DNA of 64,000 bases, taken from contig NZ_JBBNAC010000002.1 in NCBI RefSeq assembly GCF_037996825.1, positions 124,001 through 188,000 on the forward strand, read 5' to 3'. Source of the stretch: Bdellovibrio sp. BCCA (GTDB lineage Bacteria > Bdellovibrionota > Bdellovibrionia > Bdellovibrionales > Bdellovibrionaceae). The position numbers and the translations under genes are program-made. The notes beneath the pieces were generated by a model. That model ran no database searches, had not been told where the DNA came from, and saw only the letters and a list, made by a program, of their open reading frames with translations. Position 1 is the first letter of the stretch. Each line of letters begins with the position of its first letter. Below, piece by piece: positions 8,027 through 16,874 of this stretch.

Positions 8027-9043
8027 TTAGAAATCCTCCTCTAACGTAACTTTGCCTTCCATGCCGACCTGATACTCAGCTACTTTCCTCTCAAAGAAAT
8101 TCGTTACAGGCTGCACATCTTGAAGTGCCATGAATGAGAAAGGATTTTTAGTATTGTAGATTTTGCCAATACCAAGGGCCGTGAAACGCTGATCGGCGCA
8201 GTACTCAAGGTACTCTCGCATACCCTTCATGGACATGCCAGTAAGACCCTCCTTCAGAACATCCTCAGCAAAAGCCATTTCACATTCGATAGCTTCAGCC
8301 AACATTTCCTTAACATCTTTAATCAGGTCCTCATCGAACAACCCTGGATATTCTTTCTTCGCAACGCGGATGACGGCGAAAGCAAAGTCCATGTGGCAGG
8401 TTTCATCTCGGAAAACCCAGTTTGTTCCTGAGGCAAGACCAGCCAACAGCCCCTTTGAACGCAAGAAGTAAACGTATGCAAAAGCTGCATAGAAGAATAA
8501 TCCCTCAATACACGCAGCAAAGCAGATCAAATTCAAAAGAAACTGCCTTCTGTCTTTGTCCGTTTTTATCTCCGAAAGATCATTAATGTTGTCGATCCAT
8601 TTCATCGCAAAGTCTGCCTTCTTTTTGATTGAAGGGATATTCTCGATTGCTGCAAAAGCCTGCGATCTCTCATTAGGGTCTGGAATATAATTATCCAAAA
8701 GTGTGAGATAGAATTGAATGTGAACAGACTCTTCAAACAATTGTCGAGACAAATACATACGAGCTTCTGGTGAGTTAATATGCTTGTATAGGTTCAAGAC
8801 AAGGTTGTTACTGACAATTGTGTCACCCGTAGCAAAGAATGCAACGAGCCTCTTAATGAGGTGCTTCTGTCTGTCAGTCATCGCATTTCCGCGCAAATCC
8901 TTGATGTCTGTTTCGAAACTAATCTCACCAACATGCCAAGTATTTTTAATTCCAGTTTCGTACATTTCGTAGAACAATGGATATTTCATTGGACGAAGTG
9001 TTAGATCAAACCCTGGATCAAGAATGCTATGCTTTTTGCTCAT
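8027..9043 (-). CDS. nrdB: Ribonucleotide reductase class I, beta subunit NrdB
   Basis: Carries the di-iron tyrosyl-radical cofactor that starts reduction of ribonucleotides. 338 residues from the ATG at 9043 (AAGGGG upstream). Metal and radical residues are visible: GDTIVSNN (Asp), ESVHIQFY (Glu, His and the radical Tyr), CIEGLFFY (Glu) and RDETCHMDF (Glu, His). The radical tyrosine is kept, so this is not the tyrosine-less class Ic type. It works with NrdA (10535-12868). The two are separated by small genes on both strands. Confidence 0.95.
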   Translation of the reverse strand: MSKKHSILDPGFDLTLRPMKYPLFYEMYETGIKNTWHVGEISFETDIKDLRGNAMTDRQKHLIKRLVAFFATGDTIVSNNLVLNLYKHINSPEARMYLSRQLFEESVHIQFYLTLLDNYIPDPNERSQAFAAIENIPSIKKKADFAMKWIDNINDLSEIKTDKDRRQFLLNLICFAACIEGLFFYAAFAYVYFLRSKGLLAGLASGTNWVFRDETCHMDFAFAVIRVAKKEYPGLFDEDLIKDVKEMLAEAIECEMAFAEDVLKEGLTGMSMKGMREYLEYCADQRFTALGIGKIYNTKNPFSFMALQDVQPVTNFFERKVAEYQVGMEGKVTLEEDF

Positions 9044-9055
9044 CAATATCCCCTT

Positions 9056-9265
9056 TTACTTTGCTCGTGCCTTAGTTTGATTTCCCATGATTTCAAATTT
9101 GAAATCACAAATTGCATAGGAACGAAACACTTTCTTAAATGAACCACCGTCCGAAATCGCTCCTTGTGTTTTACGAACCACCTTATTTGCCAACCGTTTT
9201 GCCTTAGATTTCCATTTTGAGCCGTATCCATGGGTTGCAATCGGCATCCTGAATGATCGTGACAT
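9056..9265 (-). CDS. Small basic protein, 69 aa
   Basis: Starts at an ATG with GGAGTTAAGG upstream and reads MSRSFRMPIATHGYG, followed by a lysine/arginine-rich stretch. This pattern is familiar from small uncharacterised proteins of large phages. It is 12 bp upstream of nrdB, on the same strand and probably co-transcribed. Function unknown. Confidence 0.6.
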   Translation of the reverse strand: MSRSFRMPIATHGYGSKWKSKAKRLANKVVRKTQGAISDGGSFKKVFRSYAICDFKFEIMGNQTKARAK

Positions 9266-9377
9266 ATTCCTTAACTCCAATATCTTCGGATTTCAGACAT
9301 TCATTTCCGCATTTTGGTAAATAGGAACAAGCCTTCAAACCATCAAATCGATCACTATGAGACACATAAATATTAAA

Positions 9378-9401
9378 TACCATCTTTACCATGTTTCCCA
9401 T
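9378..9401. promoter_or_regulatory. 9-bp direct-repeat cluster, three copies
   Basis: TACCAT, TACCAT and TCCCAT cores spaced exactly 9 bp apart, between divergent genes. They lie 27 bp upstream of the plus-strand gene at 9428. Confidence 0.6.
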
Positions 9402-9427
9402 GATATTATTAGTTTGCGGAGGTAAAC

Positions 9428-9913
9428 ATGGCAGTATCTTCCAGAATATTGGTCATTTATAAAAACAGAAAACAATTGGATCCATTCCTTGAGGCACTTG
9501 TTACTCAACGTGAGAAAGTATTTCTTGGATCCATGACTGTATTTTACAGATTTTTTATCGCTGCCGTTAAAGTCTTACTGGGGTGGAGTTTGTTGCCTAA
9601 GTGTCACCGAATTGATACAGAAAAGTCTGTTCCACGAACCGTTGATGATTTTGACTTGAATGACCTCATCATCCTCGACAACGTGTCGATGATAGAATCA
9701 ATGGAGCTTCAACTACTACGACAAAAGATCTCTAAGTTTACGACAATTGAAGTGTGTCGGTATGAAGAGGCAGCCCTAATAATCGGCTCTCAACCAAAAG
9801 GAACTTACAGAAGAACAATGCTGTTGGCTCCAGAGCTCGGCAATGAAGGTTTTTATGACAACGACCCAACGATTCATCACATGGCGGAAAAATGGAGAGA
9901 GAAAGTGGCCTAG
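9428..9913 (+). CDS. Hypothetical protein, 161 aa
   Basis: Strong GGAGG upstream of the ATG. A hydrophobic stretch (FYRFFIAAVKVLLGWSLL) lies near residues 40-57. The rest looks alpha/beta (DLNDLIILDNVSMIES). No family recognised. It overlaps the convergent kinase gene by 4 bp. Confidence 0.65.
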   Translation: MAVSSRILVIYKNRKQLDPFLEALVTQREKVFLGSMTVFYRFFIAAVKVLLGWSLLPKCHRIDTEKSVPRTVDDFDLNDLIILDNVSMIESMELQLLRQKISKFTTIEVCRYEEAALIIGSQPKGTYRRTMLLAPELGNEGFYDNDPTIHHMAEKWREKVA

Positions 9914-10467
9914 ATTAGGCCCTTCTCCTTCAAATCTTCAATAATATCTGATGCGCCATTTACTGACTTATATTTTATTCCGAGTTCATTCATCAACGCT
10001 AGGCAATCACTATCAATAACTTTTGCTTGTTTGAGATCATGAATTCTCCCCTCGTCTTCAAAGTCATTTTCACGCCGAATCATAAAATAATGTTCCACTT
10101 TGTAGCCATGATCTTTGGCGATCTTATGATGTTTCTTTAATAAAAGTTCACACACCTTAAATTCTCTCTCATATGGATCATTCAAACGACCATAAAGGAT
10201 TCCGAGCATGAGCGGAGAATCAGTCACGATTGCACCCACGCCACTGGCCATGAGGTGTCTTTCTTTCTTCGCTTGGACCTCGAAGACATAGCTTTGATCT
10301 CCGGGGTGAAAAGGACGCTTTTCAAGAACCCAATTCTTGAATTCTTCTTGAGAAATCTCAGCAAAAACTCCACAGTCCTTGAGGTATCCGGTAAGTGAAT
10401 GAGCAGTGCCCGATTTTCCAGAACTTGGGCCACCTGTGATGCATACGATAATTTTTTGTCTATTCAT
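9910..10467 (-). CDS. P-loop kinase-like protein, paralogue of 5740-6363
   Basis: 185 residues with Walker A GGPSSGKS (residues 12-19) and a Walker B-like AIVTDSPLMLG. It shares VLEKRPFHPGDQSYVF, HGYKVEHYF and the C-terminal IIEDLKEKG with the 207-aa protein at 5740-6363. Likely a small-molecule (nucleotide or nucleoside) kinase of the AAA_28/NadR-like group; substrate unknown. Lies downstream of nrdA on the same strand. Confidence 0.75.
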   Translation of the reverse strand: MNRQKIIVCITGGPSSGKSGTAHSLTGYLKDCGVFAEISQEEFKNWVLEKRPFHPGDQSYVFEVQAKKERHLMASGVGAIVTDSPLMLGILYGRLNDPYEREFKVCELLLKKHHKIAKDHGYKVEHYFMIRRENDFEDEGRIHDLKQAKVIDSDCLALMNELGIKYKSVNGASDIIEDLKEKGLI

Positions 10468-10499
10468 TGATTTTCACCATATAAAAAGATTAAACAGGT

Positions 10500-10524
10500 C
10501 GGGCGCCCATAAGTTAGGCGCCCG
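10500..10524 (-). terminator. Hairpin downstream of nrdA
   Basis: Perfect 8-bp stem CGGGCGCC/GGCGCCCG with a 9-nt loop, starting 11 bp after the nrdA stop. The T-rich run on the minus strand is some 12 bases beyond the stem, so it could be a terminator or only a 3'-end stabiliser. Confidence 0.55.
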
Positions 10525-10534
10525 CAGAAGGCTA

Positions 10535-12868
10535 CTATTGACAAGCTTCGCACGCTTCAGGATTCTCCAATGAGCAAACAACCGCCTCAGAATCCGTGTA
10601 CTGCTTTCCTGTGCTTGTCTCCACCGTCTTACCAATCTTCGAAGCTCCACGACTGCGAAGATAGTATGTCGTTTTCAATCCCCTCTTCCATGCATACGCG
10701 TACATGGATGAAATTTGACCCATTTTTGGGTTTTCAATGTACAGATTCAGACTCTGAGACTGATCAATAAACGGAGCCCTTCCAGCAGCAAGATCGATCA
10801 CGCTTTTCATCTTCAATTCCCACGCTGTTCTATAAAGCAGCTTCAAATCGCCAGGAATTTGTTCAATATTTTGAATGGAGCCGTCAGCCTTTACGATCTC
10901 AATGCGAATGTCTTCATTCCAAAGATTTAAACGCTTCAAATCTTCAATTAAATAGCGATTCACTTGCATGAATTCACCGGACAAAGTCTCTCTCTTAAAG
11001 AGATTCGACACTTGTGGCTCAATACACTCATAAACACCAACGATTGAAGCAATCGTTGCAGTAGGAGCAATTGCGATCATCAATGAGTTGCGAAGTCCGT
11101 GCTTTTTAATGTCATCTCTAAGTGCCTTCTTATCCATCTTGGTGACAGAAGATACGCCCCAAAGGTCATGTTGCAGAACGCCGTCAGCGGCGCGGGTGTC
11201 TTTAAAATTTGGATGAGCACCGAGTTCTTTCGCAAGATCGCAGCTTTGACGAAGTGCTGAAAAGTAAATAACTTCTTGGATCCTGTTGGAAAGATCAAGC
11301 GCTTCCGCCGAATCAAACGGCAGGCGCATTTTGAAGAAAACATCTTGAAGACCCATAATACCTAGACCTACAGGCCTCCATTTGAGGTTCGACTCCTTTG
11401 CTTCAGGGATTGGGTAGAAGTTGATGTCGATCACACGGTCAAGGTACTTGATTGCAGTCTTCGCTGTCTCTTCCAGTGATTTGAAATCGAATTTTCCTTT
11501 TGAGCTAACAAATTTAGACAAATTGATGGATCCCAGATTGCATACTGCTGTCTCGGAGTTTGAAGTCACTTCCAAAATCTCGGTGCAGAGATTTGATAAG
11601 TGAATCACGTTCTCTTTGTTCTTTGTCTGGTTGGACTTTCTGTTTGCAGCATCTTTAAAGTTCATCCAACCATTGCCAGTTTGAGCAAGTGTCTTCATCA
11701 TGCGAGCATACAGATCTGACGGATCAACCTGTTTTTTGTACAAACCAGCTTGTTCAAGACGCTCGTATTCAGTCTCAAACTCATCGCCATATAGGTCAAC
11801 CAATTGAGGAGCCACGGCTGGGTCAAATAGCGACCAAAGTACCTTCTCTCCAGAAGCACTTTTCTCAAGGCGTTTCATGAAGAGGTCAGGGACCCAGTTT
11901 GCGATATTGATATGATGAGTTCTTCGGTTGTGGTCACCTGTGTTGTCGCGCAATTCAAGGAAATCTTCGATGTCCGCGTGCCACGTCTCGATATATACGC
12001 AGGCAGCACCTTTACGTTTTCCACCTTGATTTACAGCCGCTACGCTAGAATCAAGCGTTTTCAGCCATGGCACAATGCCATTTGAGTGACCATTAGTTCC
12101 TTTAATCAAGGAACCATCGGCGCGGACGCGACTGTAAGATACCCCAATTCCGCCAGCGAACTTAGACAGGCGAGCGATATCAGCATAGCCTTTATAGATT
12201 CCGTCAAGGCTGTCAGGTGGAGAATCAAGTAAATAGCAAGAGGACATTTGTTGATGGCGAGTTCCGGAATTGAACAGTGTTGGCGTAGACGCCATGTAAG
12301 AATGGCTTGAAAGAAGGCCGTATAATTCCAATGCTTCACGAACATCTTTCGCCAAACCACAAGCTACGCGCAAGAAAAAGTATTGTGGTGTCTCAATTAC
12401 TTGACGACTTTGAGGGTTTTTTAAAAGGTATCGGTCATAGACTGTTTTAAGTCCGAAGTACTCAAAGTTGCCATCCGCCTCTTTGTTAACTGCACGATCC
12501 AGCTTGATCATGTTCTCTTCAACAAATTTCATTGTTTCTTCGTTGATTAGACCGTTTTCGAAGGCATTTTTAATAGCCCCAGAGAAGCTTGAGATGCCTT
12601 GATATGCGACTTCTTTTTCAATCACTGAAGATAGAAGATTTGCGGCTAGTCGCCCAAATACAGGGTCTAAACCAATTGAATTGGCAGCTTCCTGAATTGC
12701 TAAATCGTCAATTTCACGCGAGGAAATTCCATCGCGTACTCCATTGATAACTTTTTGAGCGAGCAGAGCGCAGTCAATTTTTAGACCGTTGGCAGACCTC
12801 TTGATTCTCGCAGTGATCTTGTTGTAGCTCATCTCTTCTGTTTTACCGCTTCTCTTAACTACCTTCAT
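10535..12868 (-). CDS. nrdA: Ribonucleotide reductase class I, alpha subunit NrdA
   Basis: Catalytic subunit reducing ribonucleoside diphosphates. 777 residues from the ATG with GGAGG upstream; the open frame extends to a TTG at 12910 that lacks a site. The N-terminus is an ATP-cone (VVKRSGKTEEMSYNKITARI) for allosteric control. Core motifs include SCYLLDSPPDSLDGI, AVCNLGSINLS, PTATIASIVGVYECIEP and SQSLNLYIENP. The C-terminus ends in EACEACQ, the redox cysteine pair that is reduced by thioredoxin or glutaredoxin. Preceded by a CCCTATTTA element and followed by a GC-rich hairpin. Confidence 0.96.
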   Translation of the reverse strand: MKVVKRSGKTEEMSYNKITARIKRSANGLKIDCALLAQKVINGVRDGISSREIDDLAIQEAANSIGLDPVFGRLAANLLSSVIEKEVAYQGISSFSGAIKNAFENGLINEETMKFVEENMIKLDRAVNKEADGNFEYFGLKTVYDRYLLKNPQSRQVIETPQYFFLRVACGLAKDVREALELYGLLSSHSYMASTPTLFNSGTRHQQMSSCYLLDSPPDSLDGIYKGYADIARLSKFAGGIGVSYSRVRADGSLIKGTNGHSNGIVPWLKTLDSSVAAVNQGGKRKGAACVYIETWHADIEDFLELRDNTGDHNRRTHHINIANWVPDLFMKRLEKSASGEKVLWSLFDPAVAPQLVDLYGDEFETEYERLEQAGLYKKQVDPSDLYARMMKTLAQTGNGWMNFKDAANRKSNQTKNKENVIHLSNLCTEILEVTSNSETAVCNLGSINLSKFVSSKGKFDFKSLEETAKTAIKYLDRVIDINFYPIPEAKESNLKWRPVGLGIMGLQDVFFKMRLPFDSAEALDLSNRIQEVIYFSALRQSCDLAKELGAHPNFKDTRAADGVLQHDLWGVSSVTKMDKKALRDDIKKHGLRNSLMIAIAPTATIASIVGVYECIEPQVSNLFKRETLSGEFMQVNRYLIEDLKRLNLWNEDIRIEIVKADGSIQNIEQIPGDLKLLYRTAWELKMKSVIDLAAGRAPFIDQSQSLNLYIENPKMGQISSMYAYAWKRGLKTTYYLRSRGASKIGKTVETSTGKQYTDSEAVVCSLENPEACEACQ

Positions 12869-12913
12869 TTTTCCTCCATGAATAAAATTTGACGCTTCTT
12901 TTGCGACCAACAG

Positions 12914-12922
12914 TAAATAGGG
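12914..12922 (-). promoter_or_regulatory. CCCWTTTA element
   Basis: CCCTATTTA on the minus strand, 46 bp upstream of the nrdA start. Same element as before other minus-strand genes; promoter role inferred. Confidence 0.35.
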
Positions 12923-12943
12923 ACGAGATAGATTTTCAGTTCA

Positions 12944-13102
12944 TCATTTTCGTCGTTTCATGCGATCACTACGGATCGACGCTTCCTGTTTACAAATGGC
13001 AACCCAGGAAACCCGTAGAATCAGTAAGAAAAGCACCACTGAAGTGGTGACAATAATCCCGAAGGCGGGATCTCCAATAATTGAATAGATCTCGTATAAC
13101 AC
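12944..13102 (-). CDS. Small single-span membrane protein, 52 aa
   Basis: Found by reading the gap between nrdA and the ClpX-like gene. A GTG start with GGAGAG eight bases upstream encodes a hydrophobic core (FGIIVTTSVVLFLLILRVSW) and a basic tail ending RMKRRK. That is a typical inner-membrane protein with its C-terminus inside. A CCTATTTA element lies 53 bp upstream. No family recognised. Confidence 0.55.
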   Translation of the reverse strand: MLYEIYSIIGDPAFGIIVTTSVVLFLLILRVSWVAICKQEASIRSDRMKRRK

Positions 13103-13154
13103 TTAAAGCTCTCCACGATGGGCGTGTAACACCCCTTTAAGCTCCTAACTCGAC

Positions 13155-13162
13155 TAAATAGG
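13155..13162 (-). promoter_or_regulatory. CCCWTTTA element (variant CCTATTTA)
   Basis: CCTATTTA on the minus strand, 53 bp upstream of the small membrane protein start at 13102. Its presence supports a transcript for that otherwise easily missed gene. Confidence 0.3.
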
Positions 13163-13282
13163 AACGAATTCTGTAAACAACGAGAAAAACCAAAGAATGG
13201 ATACAATAAGAAATTTTTATTCCGGAAAAACCAGCGCACATAGCTAAGGCAGTAAGAAGTGACCATGCAACGGGAGAACTAG

Positions 13283-14470
13283 ATGTCACAAAAATGCTGT
13301 ACTTGCCCTGGAGAAGTGAATCAAAACGAGAAAAGCGGCCCTGTCGCACTTTTCAAAACTACCAAAGGTGAAGATGTTGTTGTCTGCTACAACTGCCTGA
13401 AAAGCCTGTTGTCGAAAACGGTGGATAAACCAGCAAAGGTGACTCTACTGCACGACACTCCTAATGAAATCTACGCCCACCTAAATCGACGAGCGGTCTC
13501 CCAAGATCGCGTAAAGCGAGGCATTGCTCAAGCAATCGCGCGACATCACAAAGTGATGAACGACACCTCCATTAAGAAAACAAATATTTTCATTCACGGA
13601 CCATCAGGAACTGGTAAAACCCTGATTTCACGGGTTGCAGCGGAAACACTTGAGATTCCATTTGTTGAATATTCTGCAACGGAACTCACTCCTAACGGAT
13701 ACGAAGGTGATTCATTCACATCTATCTTCAAGGCGCTTGTTATGGCAGCAGGGGGAGATGTTGCAAAAGCTCAAAAAGGCGTCGTCTACCTGGATGAAGT
13801 GGATAAATTTACAAAAAAGTATTCTGCCGAGCGATCTGGACTTGGCGTTACCGTTCAAGCGCAACTTTTAAAGATCATTGAAGGTACAACACTAAATTTG
13901 TCACAAAAAGGAACAGATGGACAAAACATCATGTTCGACACCACTCACGTCACATTCATCTTATCGGGCGCCTGTGAAGGCCTTTTGGATGGAAAAGATG
14001 AGGCACGTCCGGTAATCGGCATTGCGAGTGAAGAACCAACTCCACACAACAAAAATCGTCAAGTCACTACTGATGATCTAATTGAGTACGGCTTTCTAAG
14101 GGAACTTATTGGAAGAATGAGTATTGTTTGCGGAACTGAGGACCTCACAAAAGATGATCTTATCAAAGTTCTTTTGGACGTTGAAGGAAGCCCCCTAGAT
14201 AATCAACGAAAAATCCTCGCTCAAGATGATATCGAAATTGAATTCAGCGATTGCTTTATCGAAGCAGTGGTTACTGACGCCATGGAAAGAAAAACTGGCG
14301 CACGAGGCCTTGAAGTTGAAATCGAAAGAAGAATGGAAGAGGTCCATTTCAATCCACTTCTGTACCGAGGAAAGAAGATTGTCATCAAAGCAGATTCCTC
14401 AATTACCGTGTCTGAACAACAAAAATCTGAAAAATCAAAAGAAGAAAAGAGGACATTGACATGCGTTTAA
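13283..14470 (+). CDS. ClpX-like AAA+ unfoldase
   Basis: 395 residues with GGAGAA upstream. An N-terminal zinc finger (C5, C8, C35, C38) resembles the ClpX substrate-binding domain. Walker A is GPSGTGKT (106-113), Walker B VVYLDEVDK (167-175), the sensor region is FLRELIGRMSIV, and ARGLEVEIERRM is close to the ClpX C-domain. Where host ClpX has the IGF tripeptide that docks to ClpP there is IGI (about 245-247) in a shortened loop, so it may act without ClpP or with a divergent partner. It overlaps the next kinase gene by 10 bp. Confidence 0.88.
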   Translation: MSQKCCTCPGEVNQNEKSGPVALFKTTKGEDVVVCYNCLKSLLSKTVDKPAKVTLLHDTPNEIYAHLNRRAVSQDRVKRGIAQAIARHHKVMNDTSIKKTNIFIHGPSGTGKTLISRVAAETLEIPFVEYSATELTPNGYEGDSFTSIFKALVMAAGGDVAKAQKGVVYLDEVDKFTKKYSAERSGLGVTVQAQLLKIIEGTTLNLSQKGTDGQNIMFDTTHVTFILSGACEGLLDGKDEARPVIGIASEEPTPHNKNRQVTTDDLIEYGFLRELIGRMSIVCGTEDLTKDDLIKVLLDVEGSPLDNQRKILAQDDIEIEFSDCFIEAVVTDAMERKTGARGLEVEIERRMEEVHFNPLLYRGKKIVIKADSSITVSEQQKSEKSKEEKRTLTCV

Positions 14471-15195
14471 TGGTGGTTGGGCTTGTAGCCCTGAAGGAGT
14501 CTGGTAAATCGACTTTTTTTAACGTAGCTCAAAGCTTGTATCCAGTACAGGAAATCATGCTTGCGGGTCGCCTAAAGCAAGCTTGCTCGGTCGCTTTCGG
14601 AGTGCCGCTAAATCATTTCGATGATCAGAATTTCAAAGAAAAGCCTGCGATCTTCGAAAATCCTGGTCCAGACGCAGACCTTCTTACTGAAGAAAGACTT
14701 CGTGTGATCCTTCAGATCTTTGGTTATCCAGACGAGGAGTCTTTCCAAAAAACCAAACACACCATTGGCAATCGTCTCCCTACCCCACGAAGAATGGCTC
14801 AATTTGTTGGTACTGAAGTCATGCGCGACTGTATCGACCCAGATATTCACATTAAAAAAGCAATTGAAAAAATGGATCAGTTTAAAATCAACATCGTAAC
14901 AGATATCCGATTTGCAAATGAGCTTGGGTGGTTTAAAAATGGCGAATATGATTTTACCTCCGTTCATATTCTAAGGCCCGACAAAACACCTCAAGATCTT
15001 GAATCCGCCCATCCTTCCGAAAAAAATGTGCTTGAAGTGGGCAAAGGCTGCGATCACACCATCATCAATGAGGAATACAGCGCTTATAAATCTGGAGTAA
15101 AAGAACTTATTGAGAAAATCATGCTTGACCAGTCAGAAAAGGAATTTCCAACATATTTAAGGAAACATGCAAACTGCCTCAATAAAACCGCCTAA
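14461..15195 (+). CDS. Deoxynucleoside monophosphate kinase (phage gp1 type)
   Basis: 244 residues. P-loop LKESGKSTFF near residue 15, then LAGRLKQACSVAFGV, RRMAQFVGTEVMRD and NIVTDIRFANELGWF. This series is typical of phage dNMP kinases related to T4 gp1, which phosphorylate dNMPs to dNDPs. It fits with ThyA and ribonucleotide reductase nearby. Overlaps the ClpX-like gene by 10 bp and is followed by a terminator. Confidence 0.8.
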   Translation: MRLMVVGLVALKESGKSTFFNVAQSLYPVQEIMLAGRLKQACSVAFGVPLNHFDDQNFKEKPAIFENPGPDADLLTEERLRVILQIFGYPDEESFQKTKHTIGNRLPTPRRMAQFVGTEVMRDCIDPDIHIKKAIEKMDQFKINIVTDIRFANELGWFKNGEYDFTSVHILRPDKTPQDLESAHPSEKNVLEVGKGCDHTIINEEYSAYKSGVKELIEKIMLDQSEKEFPTYLRKHANCLNKTA

Positions 15196-15202
15196 TCCAC
15201 CA

Positions 15203-15231
15203 GGCCCGCGCAATACGGGCCTTACTTTTTT
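15203..15231 (+). terminator. Rho-independent terminator
   Basis: GGCCCG/CGGGCC stem with a 7-nt loop, followed shortly by TTACTTTTTT, 7 bp after the stop of the dNMP kinase gene. Confidence 0.8.
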
Positions 15232-15278
15232 AAGAAAATGTTGTGTATCATTTTAGCCCAATTCTCACGTTTTTCTAG

Positions 15279-15305
15279 TTTCCCATGTTATTCATGTTTA
15301 CCATG
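15279..15305. promoter_or_regulatory. 9-bp direct-repeat cluster, three copies
   Basis: TTTCCCATG, TTATTCATG and TTTACCATG in exact phase, ending 24 bp before the Clp-like gene start. The sequence GTAGTATGAT just after could include a -10 region. Confidence 0.6.
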
Positions 15306-15329
15306 GTAGTATGATCAGGCGGGGTAATA

Positions 15330-16874
15330 ATGGGTAAATTGACGATCAGAGATCTTGTTTCGATTCACTTAAATGACTATGTTGAGCCTAAGTTCAATCT
15401 AATGATCACAACAGACGGGAAATTAACGCATCTGGAGACTCGTGCTCTACTCCCATTCTTTGCAGAGGACCTGAATACTGACAAAGCTGTCGTTATTCGA
15501 GATAAGAACAGCTACCGCCATGATTTAACAAAGTTTATGTTACACCCTCCGGTGAGGCCGAATAATTCACTCCCCGACGAGGTCCGACATGCTATAAAGA
15601 CACATGTGGAAATCGCTGCCAAGTTCATCGTCGACGAAGCTGTGATTCCGGTATATTGCGACGGCTATCAAATGATCTTCATTACTAGCAACGAAGCATA
15701 CATTGAAGAAACAGAGTATCGCCCAATTGATCTCTATCGCGAAGTGTTTGATCAAATCTTCAATACATTTGTGAACAGGTGTAACGAGACGGAAAAAGAA
15801 ACATTCCGTTACCTAGAATCAACTCCAAAAAATCCTTACACGGACATGATCAAAAACAAGATCCAGCGCGGCCCCTCTGAAGATACTGCTAAGGCGAAAG
15901 TCCTACCAAAAAATCAGCCAGACACCAACACGATCAAGTTCTCGCAAGTCATGCAAGAAACTGACTTTGACCTACTTGCACTGGATTTGAAATCAAAAGT
16001 GATCGGGCACGATCAGAACATCGACGAAGTCATAAAGGTCCTAAAATATCGAAGGCTGAATCTTAATAGCAAAAATCCTCCGTCATTTATTTTCGCAGGA
16101 GTTTCCGGAACTGGAAAGACGCAGCTCGGCCTAGAGCTAGCCACATCGCTTGGATTTAACTGTGTTCGTTTGGATATGAGCGAATATAGAGAACCGCATA
16201 ACGTCGCTCGGATCATTGGTGCTCCGAATGGATACATCGGCCATGGCGAAGCTGGCGTACTTGACGAGTGTTCGAATACCTTTAACGTCATCATTATTGA
16301 TGAAATGGAAAAGGCGCACGAGGACGTTATGGACATCTTCCTGCAAGCGCTGGACTACTCAACAATCACAAATGGTAAAGGTAAACAGATTGACTTCTCT
16401 AAGTCTATTTTCATCTTTACCACAAATCTTGGCGCTAAAGAAGCCACTGGAAATCGAATTGAGATCATGAAAGGTTCCTCCTCAATTGATTCGGATATTA
16501 AGAAGAGTGTTAATCTTGCCCTCAAGACCGAATTTGTAAATCGCTTTTCTAAAGTCCTAACTTTCTGCTCTCTCACTGAGGATGACATGCGTCGCATTCT
16601 CGATGTCGTAATTAAGAAATATCAGGTTGCTATTCGTGAAAATCACCACGTAAATTTCACAGTCGACTCGAAAATCAAGGAATACATTCTTCATAGCACC
16701 ATTACCACAAATATGGGTGTTCGCCCTATGGAAAGAGCCGTTCAGAACGAAGTGATGGAAAAGATCTCTGACGCAATTTGGAATCTTACCAAAGTTGAAA
16801 TTATTCAAACTAATCTCGGAATGATTACAGTGAGTCCGGCGAACGAGGCTCACAAGAAGGTGATGGCAGCATGA
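15330..16874 (+). CDS. ClpA/ClpB-type AAA+ ATPase with one AAA+ module
   Basis: 514 residues with GGCGGGG upstream. Residues 1-210 match no Clp N-domain that I recognise. From about 215 the sequence is like the second AAA+ module of ClpA/ClpB: Walker A GVSGTGKT (257-264), DMSEYREPHNVARIIGAPNGYIG, Walker B NVIIIDEMEKAHEDV, and FIFTTNLGAKEA. No IGL/IGF ClpP-docking loop is visible after the sensor, so a remodeller rather than a protease partner is more likely. A 9-bp repeat cluster is directly upstream and the endonuclease I gene is coupled downstream. Confidence 0.85.
   Translation: MGKLTIRDLVSIHLNDYVEPKFNLMITTDGKLTHLETRALLPFFAEDLNTDKAVVIRDKNSYRHDLTKFMLHPPVRPNNSLPDEVRHAIKTHVEIAAKFIVDEAVIPVYCDGYQMIFITSNEAYIEETEYRPIDLYREVFDQIFNTFVNRCNETEKETFRYLESTPKNPYTDMIKNKIQRGPSEDTAKAKVLPKNQPDTNTIKFSQVMQETDFDLLALDLKSKVIGHDQNIDEVIKVLKYRRLNLNSKNPPSFIFAGVSGTGKTQLGLELATSLGFNCVRLDMSEYREPHNVARIIGAPNGYIGHGEAGVLDECSNTFNVIIIDEMEKAHEDVMDIFLQALDYSTITNGKGKQIDFSKSIFIFTTNLGAKEATGNRIEIMKGSSSIDSDIKKSVNLALKTEFVNRFSKVLTFCSLTEDDMRRILDVVIKKYQVAIRENHHVNFTVDSKIKEYILHSTITTNMGVRPMERAVQNEVMEKISDAIWNLTKVEIIQTNLGMITVSPANEAHKKVMAA

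Noticed and set aside
9204-9401. 65-aa minus-strand frame upstream of the small basic protein gene
   Set aside because: It begins inside the 9-bp repeat cluster, lacks a ribosome site and overlaps the better supported 69-aa gene by 62 bp.
13021-13266. 81-aa frame in the nrdA/ClpX gap
   Set aside because: No ribosome site, odd composition, and it overlaps the better supported 52-aa membrane protein in another frame.
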